Shown here: piece after piece, positions 50,845-62,500 of the stretch | How positions within the stretch are numbered: the stretch's first letter is position 1 | How the letters are laid out: the number at the start of each line of letters is the position of its first letter | NCBI GenBank assembly: GCA_013399695.1 | Contig: VXAU01003699.1 | Location: forward strand, 568,701-632,700 | Direction: 5' to 3' | DNA length: 64,000 nucleotides | DNA from: Formicarius rufipectus | Taxonomy: Eukaryota; Chordata; Aves; Passeriformes; Formicariidae | Notes under the pieces: model-generated | Database searches by the model: none | Told to the model about the DNA's origin: nothing | Seen by the model: only the letters and a program-made list of their open reading frames with translations | Translations under genes and position numbers: made by a program

Positions 50845-52272
50845 TGTTTAGTATTCATGAAATGGTGAAAATGCTGAAAAAGCCACTTTCTGTCCTTTAC
50901 CAGCAATCCTGGCTAACCCAGGACATCCCAGATGACAAGAGCTTAGAAAATATGACACAGATGGCCAGAAGGAGAATCCAGGGAACTACAGGTCTGTCAG
51001 CTCGACCTCAGTGCTGGGGAGTGTCATGGAGCAGATCATATTCAGTGCCATCACACAGTGGGTACAGGGCAACCAGGGGATCAGGCCCAGCCAACACGGC
51101 AGGTCCTGCTTGTCCAACCTGATTTCCTTCTGTGACAGTGACCTGCTTGGTGGATGAGCTAAAGACTGTCAGTGCTCTCTGCCTGAACTTTAGTAAAGCC
51201 TTTGACATTGTTTCCAACAGGGTTCTCCTGAAGAAAGAGTCTTTCCATGGTGTGGATAAGTGTACTGTCAGCTGACTTAGAAACTGGTTGGATTGCCAGA
51301 CACAGAAAGCAGTGGTGAATGGTCTTACACCGAGCTGGTGACCATGCACTCATGGGGTTCCCCAAGGCTCAGTGTTGAGGACAGTTCTGTTTAATATCTT
51401 TATGACCCAGATAAGGGGATTAAGTGCACCCTCAGTCAGTCTGCAGATGACAAGATGGGTAGGAGTCTTGACCTCCTGGAGGGTAGGAGGGCTCTGCAGA
51501 GGAACCTGGGCAGGATGGATCAATGGGCTCAGACCAACAGTATGAGGTTCAGAAAGGTCAAGTGCCGGGTCCTGCACTTGGGACACAACAACCCCCTGCA
51601 GGACTGCAGGTTGGGCGAAGAGTGGGTGGAAAGTTGCCCATCAGAAAAGGACCTGTGGGTGCTGCTCAACAGTGTCTTAACATGAGCCAGCACAGGCCAA
51701 GAAGGCCAATGGCATCCTGCTTATTTCAACAACTGTGTGAGGAGCAGGATGACAGCAATGATTGTCCCTCTGTGCTTGGCACTGGTGAGGCCACACCCTG
51801 AGTACTGTGTCCAATTCTGGGCCTCTCAGTCCAGGAAAGATATTGAGGTGCTAGAGCAAGACCACAGAAAGGCAACAGAGATGGAACACAAGTCTTCTGA
51901 GGAGCGGCTGAGGGAGCTGGGATTGTTTAGCATGGAGAAAAGGAGGCTCAGGAGGACCCTTGTTACTGTGTACAACTACCTGAAAAGAGGTGATCCTCCC
52001 AAGTAAGAAGTAATAGGACAACAGGAAAGGGCCTCAAATTGTAGCAGGGGAGGTTTAAATTGGATATTTTTCCTCATCAAAAGGGTGGTCAGGCATTGGA
52101 ACAGACTGCTCGGGGAAGTGGCTGAGTCATCATCCCTGGGAGTAGTTAAAAAACACGTAGATATGGTACTTAGGGACATGGTTTAGTGGTGGATTTGGCA
52201 GCACTACGTCAATAGTTTGACTCAATGATCTTGAGGGTCTTTTCCAATGTAAACATTATATGATTCCATAAT
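50845..52272 (+). mobile_element. CR1 LINE, 5'-truncated, partial reverse transcriptase to 3' end, pseudogenised
   Basis: The longest transposon in the window, about 1.4 kb. It enters the reverse-transcriptase domain at a 'taccagcaatcctggcta' block near 50897. It then carries the codons for GNYR (about 50985) and the QGNQGIRPSQH region (about 51065). The QGSVLG region (about 51363) follows, then the catalytic motif at 51440-51451. Next come LLEGR..ALQR, the VLHLGHNNP stretch (about 51571-51597), the VRPHPEYCVQFWA stretch (about 51790-51828) and EERLRELGLFSMEKRRL (about 51899-51951). The usual (F/Y)ADD catalytic motif reads SADD, and frameshifts (for example near 51680) and deletions (near 51098 and 51995) break the frame. 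The copy cannot make active enzyme. The 3' end is a worn octamer-type tail near 52260. Open frames at 51455-51685 and 51737-52006 are its surviving pieces. Confidence 0.95.
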
Positions 52273-53900
52273 ACCAATTAGATTATAAGACTTGCACTTG
52301 GACTCAGAGTGCTCAAAGCAGAAGAGAAGGTTAATTTTCCAGTGGAAAGCCACATCCTATTTGTTGTGTTATTCTGATGCATGCATTAATACCTCTTCTG
52401 TTTTCATTTTCACATATTTCCTTTCATTACATAGCAGTTGAAATACAAATATATCTATTAGTAAGATATAGCTTCCAAGTACATAGAAACAGAGGAAAAC
52501 ATGCTTTCTTTTGTCCTGGTTCAAACTGGGAGCACTTCCAGTGGCACCATTGGGATTACAGTATTGTAAAAATGAGACAATTACATTTTTCATCTTCCTT
52601 CCTATCATGTCTTCATATCCTTGTCTCCACGTCCAAATGCTCTTTCATTTTTGAGTACTTCTAAGTCAATAAAGATGCATTGTCATGGTGGTAACTGTGG
52701 GATAACACTGTCAAGAAAATAACTGAATTAACTGGTTGGAGTACAGTTCCTTATTTCATTATGTGACTGGGATATTGAGCCATGTCATTTCTTTTTCTCA
52801 GTGCATAACACATAATGATTTACACAGCAAATTCTTTCACTATGAGATACATTTTTTTGAGGTCTGAATGAAGGGAAGTAGTAAACCTAGCAATTTTACA
52901 CACAAAGATAATCTATTCAGTTTGTTCACCTTCATCTCTAATGAGTGCATCCATTTGCACTTGCATAAAATGCGATTTGTAAGTCCAAATTTAGTATATA
53001 TTTGACACGTTACTACTACTGCTGTTTTTTATACATTTTTATAGCTTATTATTTTTTATATTTTTTCTGGTTTTGATCTCAGTAGGCAGACCTTTAGCCA
53101 TGTCACTTCACATTTCAGGTATTTTTTCAAGGGTTTCATTGCATCCTCTTGATACAAAAAAACAAACACACAAAACCACTTTTCTATTTAGCTGTAGAAA
53201 TACTCTACTGGGAGACAGCTTTTTTAGAAATATTCTCAAAGTTGATCTCACATATTCCACTAATTCCAGATGTTATTAGATGTGCTTGTTAACAAACCTA
53301 CCTGCTATCACACTTCTAACCTGGATAGATATCTCTCTCACTCTTACTGTTTCTGGGCTCTTCTGTTATGTGCTCCTACCATCCTGCTCCATTCAGTCCT
53401 GTAGCTTAATGAGTTTCACAGAAAGTCTCTTACTTTTTGTCTTTGCTTGGAATTCACTCCACCTATATGAGTTTTCTTTGAAATTACATTTCCTTTAGTT
53501 GAAATGGGAGCACAGACAGTTGGTCCACAGGAACTCCTGGTCGTCCACAGCTGGACAAACACCTGCTGTTCACTTTTGTCTTGCCTGTAGGCATTTTTTA
53601 ACAGTTTTCAGTTCAAGTGCACTTTTACCTCTTGTTTAATTTTAATTTGTCTAACAACATAATAATACCTTTAGGAAGTAGTAGTGCTACAGTAAGAGCA
53701 TACATAAATTCTATGTACACATGTGTGTATGTGTGTTTTCCTGTCATGTTATCCTATCTCTGTCACACAAATTCCTCCCTTCTTTGGTACCCACATGAAA
53801 AATGGACCTGCAGGAGCTAGAGGTGTCACCCTCCAAGTCCTCATCTTGAGATTGCAAAGAGCCTAGGACAGGGAAAACAGGCAATTCTCCCCCCCATCGC
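52273..53900. other. AT-rich non-coding DNA
   Basis: No gene or further transposon recognised between the long CR1 copy and the A/C tract. Short open frames (up to 95 codons) are present on both strands over the same bases. Confidence 0.6.
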
Positions 53901-54165
53901 CAAAAAAAACAAAAAACAAAAAACAAAAACAAAACAACAACAAAAAAAACCAACCAACCAAACAAACAAAAAAACACACACACAAAAGAAACAAAAAAAC
54001 AAAAAACAAACAAACAAAAAACAAAACCAAAACCAAACAAAACAAAAAAAAACAAACCAAAACCAAAACCAAAACCAAAACAAACAAAACCAAACAAAAC
54101 AAAACCAAAACCAACCAAAGATACAAAACCAAACCAAGCAAACAAAAAAACAACCAAACAAAAAA
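53901..54165. repeat. 265-bp A/C-only low-complexity tract
   Basis: Almost entirely A and C on the + strand, with only a handful of G or T bases. Segments are CAAAA, CAAA, CCAA and CACA steps. Four perfect CCAAAA hexamers lie at 54057-54080. The minus strand is therefore T/G-only with regularly spaced GG pairs. Three long minus-strand open frames (106-152 codons, rich in Phe, Val, Leu, Cys and Gly) read through it and are artefacts of composition. Confidence 0.95.
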
Positions 54166-54888
54166 TATCTGGTTTGGTTGATCAGGAAGAGGCTGTGTGA
54201 TGAATACCTGGAGTGTTGCAGCTCTTGGAGAAGACAAATGAAGAGAGCAGGGTGGTGCTGGGCAGTGGAAAGGTGTCAGGAGCTCTTCTGGTGCCAGAGG
54301 GAAAAAAGGATCCTGACACATTACAGAAGTGATTTATTTTTTTACATTATAAAGAATTTAGTTTATTATGCTCAAAATGAGAGAAAGGGTGGGGTTGCCT
54401 TAAAGCAGACACTAAGGAAAAATCTACTTAGAGAAGAAATGAGAGGGAGGAAGGAGACAAAATATTACTGAAAATTAAAGGCAAAAATTTGTAAACTGCT
54501 GATAAGAAACCTAGTCAGAACTGTGTGTATCCTACAGAACTGCATGGCATGCCTTGGTTTAGAGATTACATTGTATTATGTCTTACTGTACCCTGCAGAA
54601 AGCACACCCTCACCAAAAACCATTTTGAAAATCTTTTACTTTCAATTACTTCCTGTATTTTCCTAATAAATTGATGCTATTTTTTTTTTTTAGTATCTTG
54701 TATTATGAAGCCCCTAGAAAGGCTGGTATGGCTCACACAGTGATAAACTGTAGAGAGTAACTTAATATTTCATGGTCAGGGGACTCGTTCAGTCTGTTCT
54801 ATCATTGACAAGATGTGGAGTGGTTCTGACTCTGACTCCATTATACCTCTGTGGAATGACAGGGGCCCAAGACAACTTTGTACTTCCC
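54166..54888. other. Non-coding DNA, nothing recognised
   Basis: Unique-looking sequence between the A/C tract and the next CR1 copy. A 97-codon + frame (54178-54471) has no recognisable features. A T-run lies at 54681-54693. Confidence 0.55.
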
Positions 54889-55275
54889 AGAATCACCGAA
54901 TATGCTGAGTTGGAAGGGACTCACAAGGAGCATCAAATCGAAGCCCTGGTCCTGCACAGGATCATCCCCAGGAGTTACACCATGTACCTCAAAGTATTGT
55001 CCAAATGTTTCTTGAGGTCTGTCGGGCTTGGTGCTGTGATCACTGCCTTGGGGACCCTGTTTCAGTGCTCAGCCACCCTCTGGGCAAAGAACCTCTTTCT
55101 AATACCCAACCTAAACCTCCCCTGCCACAACTTCAGGCCATTCCCTCGGGTCCTGTCACTCACTATCACCACAGAGAAGAGATCAGCATCTGCCCCTCCT
55201 CTTACCCTCATGAGGAAGTTGTAACTGCAATGAGGTCTCCTCTCAGTCTTCTCTTCTCCTGGCTGAACAAACCAA
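54889..55275 (-). mobile_element. CR1 LINE 3' fragment, minus strand
   Basis: On the minus strand this reads the CR1 pol C-terminus and 3' untranslated region. The codons begin near FVQPGEEKTE (55245-55275), in the position of the usual FSLEKRR stretch. They continue through YNFLMR, GGADADLFSV, SDRTRGNGLKL, QGRFRLGIRKRFF and AQRVAEH. The conserved Trp after that His is a stop codon (TGA) near 55062. The 3' end lies at 54889-54925, where the reverse complement of the 'gagttggaagggac' block and 'agaatca' remain. It is a 5'-truncated dead copy. The 150-codon + strand frame over it (54772-55224) is its antisense shadow. Confidence 0.93.
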
Positions 55276-55962
55276 GTGATTTTACCCAGGGTTTCCAAAA
55301 AAACTTTAGAACTGCAGTAATCTGAGACCTTATTAGAATGTGAGCTGTGACAGTTGATTACATGCGAGCAGATGAACAGCTGTGAAAAATGAATGTAGAA
55401 GCAAAAAGCAGTATAGAATATTTTCTGTAATGCAAAAAAGCAGAATTGGCTATCTAAATACAATCTTCAGAATATGTAGAATTAAGTTTTAATGCTGTAT
55501 GCCCATCATTCTTCCCTAAATGTTTGACTATAATCCAAACAGATTCAATCCTTCTAATGCATTTCTGTGTTTTTCACCATAGACTCTAGGCACCATTAGG
55601 AACTTATCTCTGTTCACCCTTTACCTTGGTGGTGACATGTTTTCAAAACAGACAATATTCTATGTCAGAAATATCAAGACTTCCCATAACCTGAATGGAG
55701 TAATCCCCAGGTACTTTCAGCTTCCTGACTCTTTTTACGGTCTGCATTTCAATAAGGAGTCCCTAGTACCTACTCATCACTCCTAATTACTTTTATTTTA
55801 GCCTGTGTTCCTGGTTTCTGTGCCAAGAAGTTTAAAGAACTATGATGTACTCTGATGAAGCATTTAATCAGGGCTGAGTAATCCAACAAAAAGCTTTTCA
55901 GGGCAGGGTGGAATACGGGAGGAACCATATTGTCTGCCCAATTACTGTGTTCCTGTTCTCAG

Positions 55963-56025
55963 CCCTGAAAGAGTTCCTGCAGGGACCAGAAGACCTGCCC
56001 ATTGGTTGATGGGAAGAGTTCTCAA
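55963..56025 (+). CDS. Weak candidate internal exon, 63 nt
   Basis: A pyrimidine-rich acceptor (ACTGTGTTCCTGTTCTCAG, ending at 55962) is followed 63 nt later by a consensus donor GTAAGT at 56026. The length is a multiple of three. Only one of three frames is open (PERVPAGTRRPAHWLMGRVL), and I do not recognise the peptide. Pairs of sites like this arise by chance in tens of kilobases, so support is slight. Confidence 0.12.
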
Positions 56026-57303
56026 GTAAGTAGCAGACATGTAAAGAGGGACTGGTGACAAAAACCAACATAAAATCAGTGAAGTAGGGAAGATATAAAG
56101 TATACACACTTTTCATCTCCTAAAGTCTTTGTCATCAGAGGGCAAAACTCTCTAGAAATATTTGTGGTTATGGGTGAGGGGCAGAGGAAACCTAGCCATT
56201 AATTCCCAAGAGGTGTTATCAGATGCATCAGGGTTTGGCTGTAAATTTGACTACATTGCTGTGGTGCACAGAGAAATGAGTGAGGAAATATCTGATTAAA
56301 GTCTACATTGCTGCTGAGGCAACTGAATGTTGCCATAGCAATTGAGATGAAATGTGCAAAGAAGTGAGATAATTAAATCTAACCCCTTTAGTAGTTTTGA
56401 TAGTCAATGCACTGCCAATAGGAAAAGTTATCTACAGTGTTAAAGATAAAACATACTCCTCATGGAAGTATTCCTTGCTGGTATTTTGTTGCTCTCTTTC
56501 TAAATGCATTGCTTCAGGTTGCTAATTTGAATGTTCTCTTTAATAATCAAATATAGGTTTGACCTTGGTCAAAAGCCTCAGACTTTTGCTGACTTACTGA
56601 ATAGTGTGAACTACGTACACAAAATATCCAGAAAGTTTTATTTCCCCTTCCTCTGTGTGTAGTAAAGCCCAGGCTGTCACCTCAAAGCTTACAGTTCAGT
56701 AATATCTAGAACGTGCTGCCCTCTTCAGGAGCACCTGATTAGAAAAGGGCAGTTTTGTTTAATGCTCCAGAAACTGGAGTGAGAAAACAGGAACTACAGG
56801 GCTGAATTTGTTTGGGGTTTTTCTCTTTGGTTTGGTGGTGGTGGTGGTGGTGGTTTTGTTTTGTCTTGTTTAACATTTGTAATGCCAGTGCCAGAGACAC
56901 TGAAAATAATTGTGACCTAAACAGAAAAATCTGATTTTTTTTTTTTAAGTAAAACAAAAACCTGTTAGCATTCCTTTAAATTTGAGAGCTGGGCACTCAG
57001 ACACCCCCTCTCACTCCAATTATTTATTTCAGCCAGTGAAAGCAAAAGCTTTTGGAGAAGCCTTGACTCACTTCTAAAATAATAATTCCATATTCTATAT
57101 ACCAGCAAATAACCTGTTATTAAAAATTGTTTCCAAAAAGAGTTCATACATTAGCTGTCACACTAAACTTATTTTACTTTCAGCAGCTTTGCTCATTTGA
57201 AACTATAGAAGGACTTAAACCATGACTTAGTAGAACATTAAAACATATACTTAACTTTAAGCACAAACATTGCTGCAATACCTTCAGGAGGATACTCATG
57301 TGA

Positions 57304-57327
57304 AAGTATTGAACAACTTCAATACTT
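57304..57327. repeat. Perfect 10-bp hairpin with tetraloop
   Basis: AAGTATTGAA (57304-57313) and TTCAATACTT (57318-57327) are exact reverse complements separated by CAAC. There is no T-run or other terminator context, and the function is unknown. Confidence 0.5.
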
Positions 57328-59455
57328 CAGCCTAGTGGCTTTCATACCTGGCTGATAGGTGTGGACAGGCCCACAACTTTCAATTCGTATCTTACAACAT
57401 TATAACCATGTCATAGAATCTTAATAACTAAGCAGATAAGAACTAGAGGCAAAATCTTTCATGAGTATATTTCCTTTTGAAGTCAATGAGAGCTTTTGTT
57501 CATCTCTGAAGTAGTGACATTTTATTGGTTTACAAATAGGTTGGAAAAAAAATATTATGGCTTTGTGGCAGGAGGGCTCAAAAGCTGTGTGCAAGAAAGG
57601 CAACAATTACTTTGCTGAAATGAATGGATTTTTTTAGTAACAGTCCCAAACAGGCAGTTGATTAATGATTACCTCACTCAAACAGTATGTTTGCAAACTC
57701 AGAGGGCTGAGAGGCAAAGAACTCTGGGAAGGACGCAGAAGCCAGTGCGTTGAGGGAACTTGGCTCAGCTGGGACAGATGTTCAAAAGGACTGTTTTGAA
57801 CTTACATGAAATATTGTTTCTGTAGCTGAGAGGGACCTTGTTTTCCTGTATTTTACAAATGAAGCAAAAGAAGTGTTCTGTGTTACATCTGACATGAGGC
57901 ACCATTAAGAAGGTGTAGCCCATGAAGAATGGAGCAAAAGAGGCTTTAAGCCATCTCTGTAGATGCTGATACAGGCCAATGAATCTTCACGTAAAATAGA
58001 GCAGCCCTCAGGGACTGTTCTAATTTACACTAGCTTTATCCAGGCTCCCTATTTCTTGTGCTGAGCTGCAACCTAGATTAAGTCTGAATTTCTGCAGCAC
58101 TGCACACCCTGGAAACTCCCTTTTTGCCCAAGGTAAACTCCTTGAACGGAAATAACTCCTCTGCCATACTAGGGAATTCTTCTTTATCTGTACAATCCCT
58201 TACCTGTAAATGTTTATATTTTATCCAGTGGTATATGTGGACATGGTGAGAACCTGGAATTGGTCTATCAGTTATTTGAGTTTTTAGTTTTCCTCTTTAA
58301 GGGTAATAGCCCTACTTAGGCATCAACATTTTTTTTTCCTAAGTGGCTTGTAACTGTATCTTGTGGTTACAGTAACCATTTCTAAACGTAAGTTTTAATT
58401 GAATTCCTTATTTCTTTCTCTTGCATGTTTACTTAAAGATTTATTTGTCTCAAAGAGTGAAAACAATTAAGAATAACAGGTGGGTTTTAAATGTTCTTCC
58501 TTCTTTGGCAAAAAAACGTTTTACCTCAGAAAACTATATATAAGTCAGATTCTGTACCTTACTCTGACCACAGCAGTAAAGTCGTATTCTGTGTGAGAAA
58601 TGATCACAGAATTTAGCCTATTATCCAGAAAGCTTTTTATTCTCCAACTGCATAATTGGTAGATATTGCACATGAAGTTACAGAAAAGTTAAAATCCTCT
58701 CCGTGTGGGTACTGAGTGACAGTGATCAGTCTCCCTCTGTTCAGCCTTGAGGAAAAGGAACTCTTAGCAGTGATTCATTTCTTTCTAAGGAAAACTGAGT
58801 AGCCATGATGTCAGGTGTAAAACAGACTGAAAGGGATCACAGAAAAGAAGGAAGTAAAGAGAGTAACTAGTATTCAATTTTTCATTTTCACACCACAGTT
58901 AAAGCATGCTGATGAGGTGTGCGGTGATTCTGAAGTACTTTCTCAGTATTCCAGTCTGACCATTGCAAACTTAAAACTCATGAGCAATATTTTTCTAAAG
59001 GAAAATGTGGAGGCTGATTAATTGTTTTAATAAAAATGAAATCTTATTAATACTAATGTAAATTTCCTAATGAGTTAAGAAGAGAGCCTTTAACATGTCA
59101 TTGATAATTGTCCCTTCTTATCGTAACCCTATATGCTCATGTTTTCTCCCACTCCCACTTGACAGCAAGCCCATGGATTTATTTTCAAAAATACAGTCAA
59201 ATTGGATGCCAAGATCCTATGTCTGTATTTTGTGAGCACTATGCACATAAATTCCAGGTGGCATGCAGTTCTAAATACAGATATGAACAATAGCTGGTGC
59301 TTTTTTCTAATCCAGTACCTGCTAAGTACATGCAATATATATTCAGAACAGTATTAAACTATTGATCTATGATTTGAACATGTATTTTCATTTTTTGTTT
59401 TGATGCTGATGCATTGTTTGGCAGTTAGAATCCCTGCAGATAAGAATATAATAAC

Positions 59456-59480
59456 TACTAACATTTTCTTTGCTTTCTAG
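59456..59480 (+). promoter_or_regulatory. Consensus branch point and 3' splice site
   Basis: TACTAAC at 59456-59462 is a perfect match to the optimal branch-point sequence, with the branch adenosine at 59461. It is followed by the pyrimidine-rich ATTTTCTTTGCTTTCTAG ending at 59480. The 19-nt spacing from branch adenosine to AG is typical of animal introns. Confidence 0.55.
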
Positions 59481-59522
59481 GGTCTTTATGGCAGAATGAT
59501 GAATTCCATCTTTTCCAGAATG
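59481..59522 (+). CDS. Candidate 42-nt coding microexon
   Basis: The segment lies between a strong acceptor (perfect TACTAAC branch point at 59456-59462, pyrimidine tract, CTAG/G) and a strong donor (ATG/GTAAGC, GT at 59523). At 42 nt it is a multiple of three, so inclusion or skipping would keep the frame. Two of three phases are open. Phase 0 gives GLYGRMMNSIFSRM. The phase with two leading bases taken by the previous codon gives SLWQNDEFHLFQN. The third phase meets a stop. Symmetric in-frame microexons with strong branch points are typical of alternatively spliced neuronal genes, but I do not recognise either peptide and cannot name the gene. No other exon of such a gene is evident in the window. 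It could still be chance. Confidence 0.42.
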
Positions 59523-62500
59523 GTAAGCAGAAAGCTTTTTCTGTTTCTGATAACAAAGAACAGAAGGTATATTCTTGTAAGAAGGGTTTGCCAAATTGCT
59601 TGAGAAATAACTGTACTGTACAATTTCATAATTATATGGCTTATACAACCGAAAATATTTGAATATTCAAATCCTGTAAGCTACCTAGAAAAGATTTGCA
59701 GAATAATATGCTAATTATTCAAAAGAAAATATGTGAGGATTTAACATTCTTGTTAGAAACGCTGCTGACCACAGAATGCTCAACTATTTATTTTTCGTAA
59801 CAATTTATTATAACGTATAAATTCCCTTAAACATAAATACATTGTTCTATCAGTGAAGAACATAAATATCTCTGTTCTTTAGCCTGAGAAGGAGTAAATT
59901 CCATTTTGTGTATTACTATTCGAACTGTATACAATTGATTTTTATTTATGTTTCAATAGGGCTTTGCTGTGTGAGTGTAAAAATATGTAGTTTCCAAATG
60001 CAGACCACTTCTGCATACTATCATGTTGCTTTAAAAAGATGGTTTCATCTTTCATTCCTTTTTTTTTTTTTTATGGCTGAAAAAGGCAATATTTATTTTT
60101 CCCCTTGATCATAACATCCTTACAATCAAATAAAAAGAAAAATTCATCATACTTGAAGTGTAAAGGTCATCCTAAAATAACACTTCTGAGCAAACTATAC
60201 TGAATCCAATGAGTACATTGCTAAGAAGAAATGTTTTCTAATAGGTCTTGGGTGTTCCCTTACAAAAAAATATCCTTTCCCACTACACAAAAATATAGTC
60301 TGAAATCAACATAAAACCATCAAGAAGTGAAACTACTGTTAAAATGAAAAGAAATACTACTTGTAAAACATCCCATCAGAGCAGAAGTCTGACCAAGAAT
60401 GTGCTTCTTAGTGTTACACTTGAAAGATCTTCCATCTAATTCCAAAAGGGACTCAAGGTTCTTCAAAAGAAAAAAAAAAGAAGATTATCCACAAACTCTA
60501 ATGCATAAGAGCTTAAAACAATGATAGATTTAAAATATGTGGGACAGATTTTTTGTTGCCACTAGATAAAAGCAGTATCAAAATTGCCAGAGTTCAAGAA
60601 AACCGATAGCAAAACACAAGTTTAGTGATGAACTTTAAGAATGATGACTTGATTTCTGATCAACATTGAGGCTTAGTTGTTCTTTGAAACTTTTTCTCTA
60701 GGAAAGTAAAACCTGCAGGTGAAGCTGTGTTGACAGACTTGGTTTTGACCTGCAGCTCTAGCCCTCTGACAATCACAATGAGGTCTGCTTGGGCAAAGTC
60801 TGTAATGTGCTTTTACCTGCTGCTAAGAGGAAAAAGAATGGGGTATTTGAAAACTATCATGCTTGTGGTTCCTTCAGGGGCATATCTATGATGAAAGAGA
60901 GGGAAAAGTCATGTGAGGGGGGTGGGAGGGGAGGTAAGGTTAAAAAAAGAGAAAGAAGAAAAGAACAGTCCAAACAGGCATGAGAACTACATTTAACCAC
61001 ATTTAACCTCCTTCATCCACAAACATAAAAATGTTCAAGAAGAACTCAAGAGTCAATTTTAATCAAAAAGATTAACTAGGTGACAGTTAGGTATGTTTGG
61101 GATTAAACCATCAAAGAGCCTGTCTCTTTTGTGTGTATTTGCCTATTAGCAGTAGGTACTTGGCACAAGGATTGTATGTAGGTTGCAGCCACAGACACAC
61201 ACTTGCACTGCATACACCCTTCTCTGCAATGTTCATTAGGCAATAACATTGTCAAAGGTAAGTGTTTACCAGCAGCTTTAGTTGCCTTAAAACTATTTTA
61301 GCCTGAGGCTGATCTTGTGAAGAAGGCTTGGGGGAAGGGAAGAAGAGAGACCCAACATTTCATTTTTCATGAAAACATATTCAGCCAGTATCCTGATCTG
61401 TGGTAATTCATAACTCTAAATTTGCATGTTAAGTGAAATTATAATTATTTTTATTTTGAGGCCAACTGTGTGATTTACACTATAAGAGAAAAAGATAGGA
61501 CAAAAGCTTGGACCTTAAGGGATACTATAATAAAGAGAATAATAGATTAAGTTTTAAATGTATGTATGTGCACCTCAATCACTTTTCCCTGACTTGCTCA
61601 GGAATACAGAGCTACTCTGTTGATTATGGATTTCCTTTATGTAAATATTAATACAAATATAAATGTATTTTTCAAGTTGGGTGTCTTTTTTTTTAAGGAA
61701 TGGGAAACAGCTTTCTCATAGTACTCTCTTTCAACATTGCAAGACTCTTTCTAATCCTAAAAACATGATAAATTTCATATAATTGTTGAATATAATTAAT
61801 ATCACTTTGAGCAAATACACTTTCATTCTCATTTCTACTTCTACCCCTGCTTAATGAATAAAGATTAAATACACATTATTATGAACAGTCATAACATCTA
61901 GATATTAATTTAAAAGTGGACTTTTTTCTAGATATGTTAATAAATGATCTGTTTCCTGAAATTATTCCTAAATATGTACCATTTAGTGGTAGCATTTCAT
62001 TAAATACATGATTGTTTTGTCATGAATTTTTAATTCCACAAGTTTTAGTATATGGAAAATCATGTTAGATAAACTGAGAACATAAATGACCCTCTAACAC
62101 ACACAGAAGATAGTCACAGCTGAAAACCAAAGAAGACAAAAAAGTAGTTCTCACTTTCCTCTCAATTAAAACGCTGTGCAATTGTTCTTTGAGATTATAG
62201 ATCTCTGTTGGGATTCTGAACTTACTCAGAACTTTTTGGTTCATTTCACAGGAATAATATTCATCTTAATTAGCAAAAGCAATTGATGGGCTTTTCTCTT
62301 TTTTACAAGAGGGAGTTCACTCGGTATACTGATTACGGTTTTATCTTGATAAATGAAAAGTTCTTGTGTTTCTGAACAGCAGCTGAATATGTTAGCTGTC
62401 TTCAGCCTTGTAGCTTCTTTGTTAGACATCACCTTGTTGAGACAGAATGACTTACTTGGTAAGTGGTTGACCTGATTTTTTGTCTGGCACCCTAACATTG

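Larger units (their letters stand above)
55276..59480. other. AT-rich non-coding DNA, possibly intronic
   Basis: No transposon recognised. It contains a (GGT)7 run at 56834-56854 inside a T/G-rich stretch (about 56811-56871) and a 10-bp hairpin at 57304-57327. A low-confidence exon candidate lies at 55963-56025. If the microexon at 59481 is real, this is upstream intron of the same gene. Confidence 0.5.

Noticed and set aside
51008..51586. Minus-strand frames of 68-113 codons
   Set aside because: Antisense to the CR1 reverse transcriptase on the + strand.
53744..54321. Three overlapping minus-strand frames of 106-152 codons, rich in Phe, Val, Leu, Cys and Gly, resembling membrane proteins
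   Set aside because: They read the complement of the A/C-only tract. The hydrophobicity is a result of T/G composition.
54772..55224. 150-codon + strand frame
   Set aside because: Most of it is antisense to the minus-strand CR1 copy at 54889-55275, whose sense translation matches the known pol C-terminus.
57840..57910. 'attttacaaatgaagcaaaag' (split here as a MIR-core-like motif)
   Set aside because: Only one short block resembles the MIR core, and the flanks do not follow the element.
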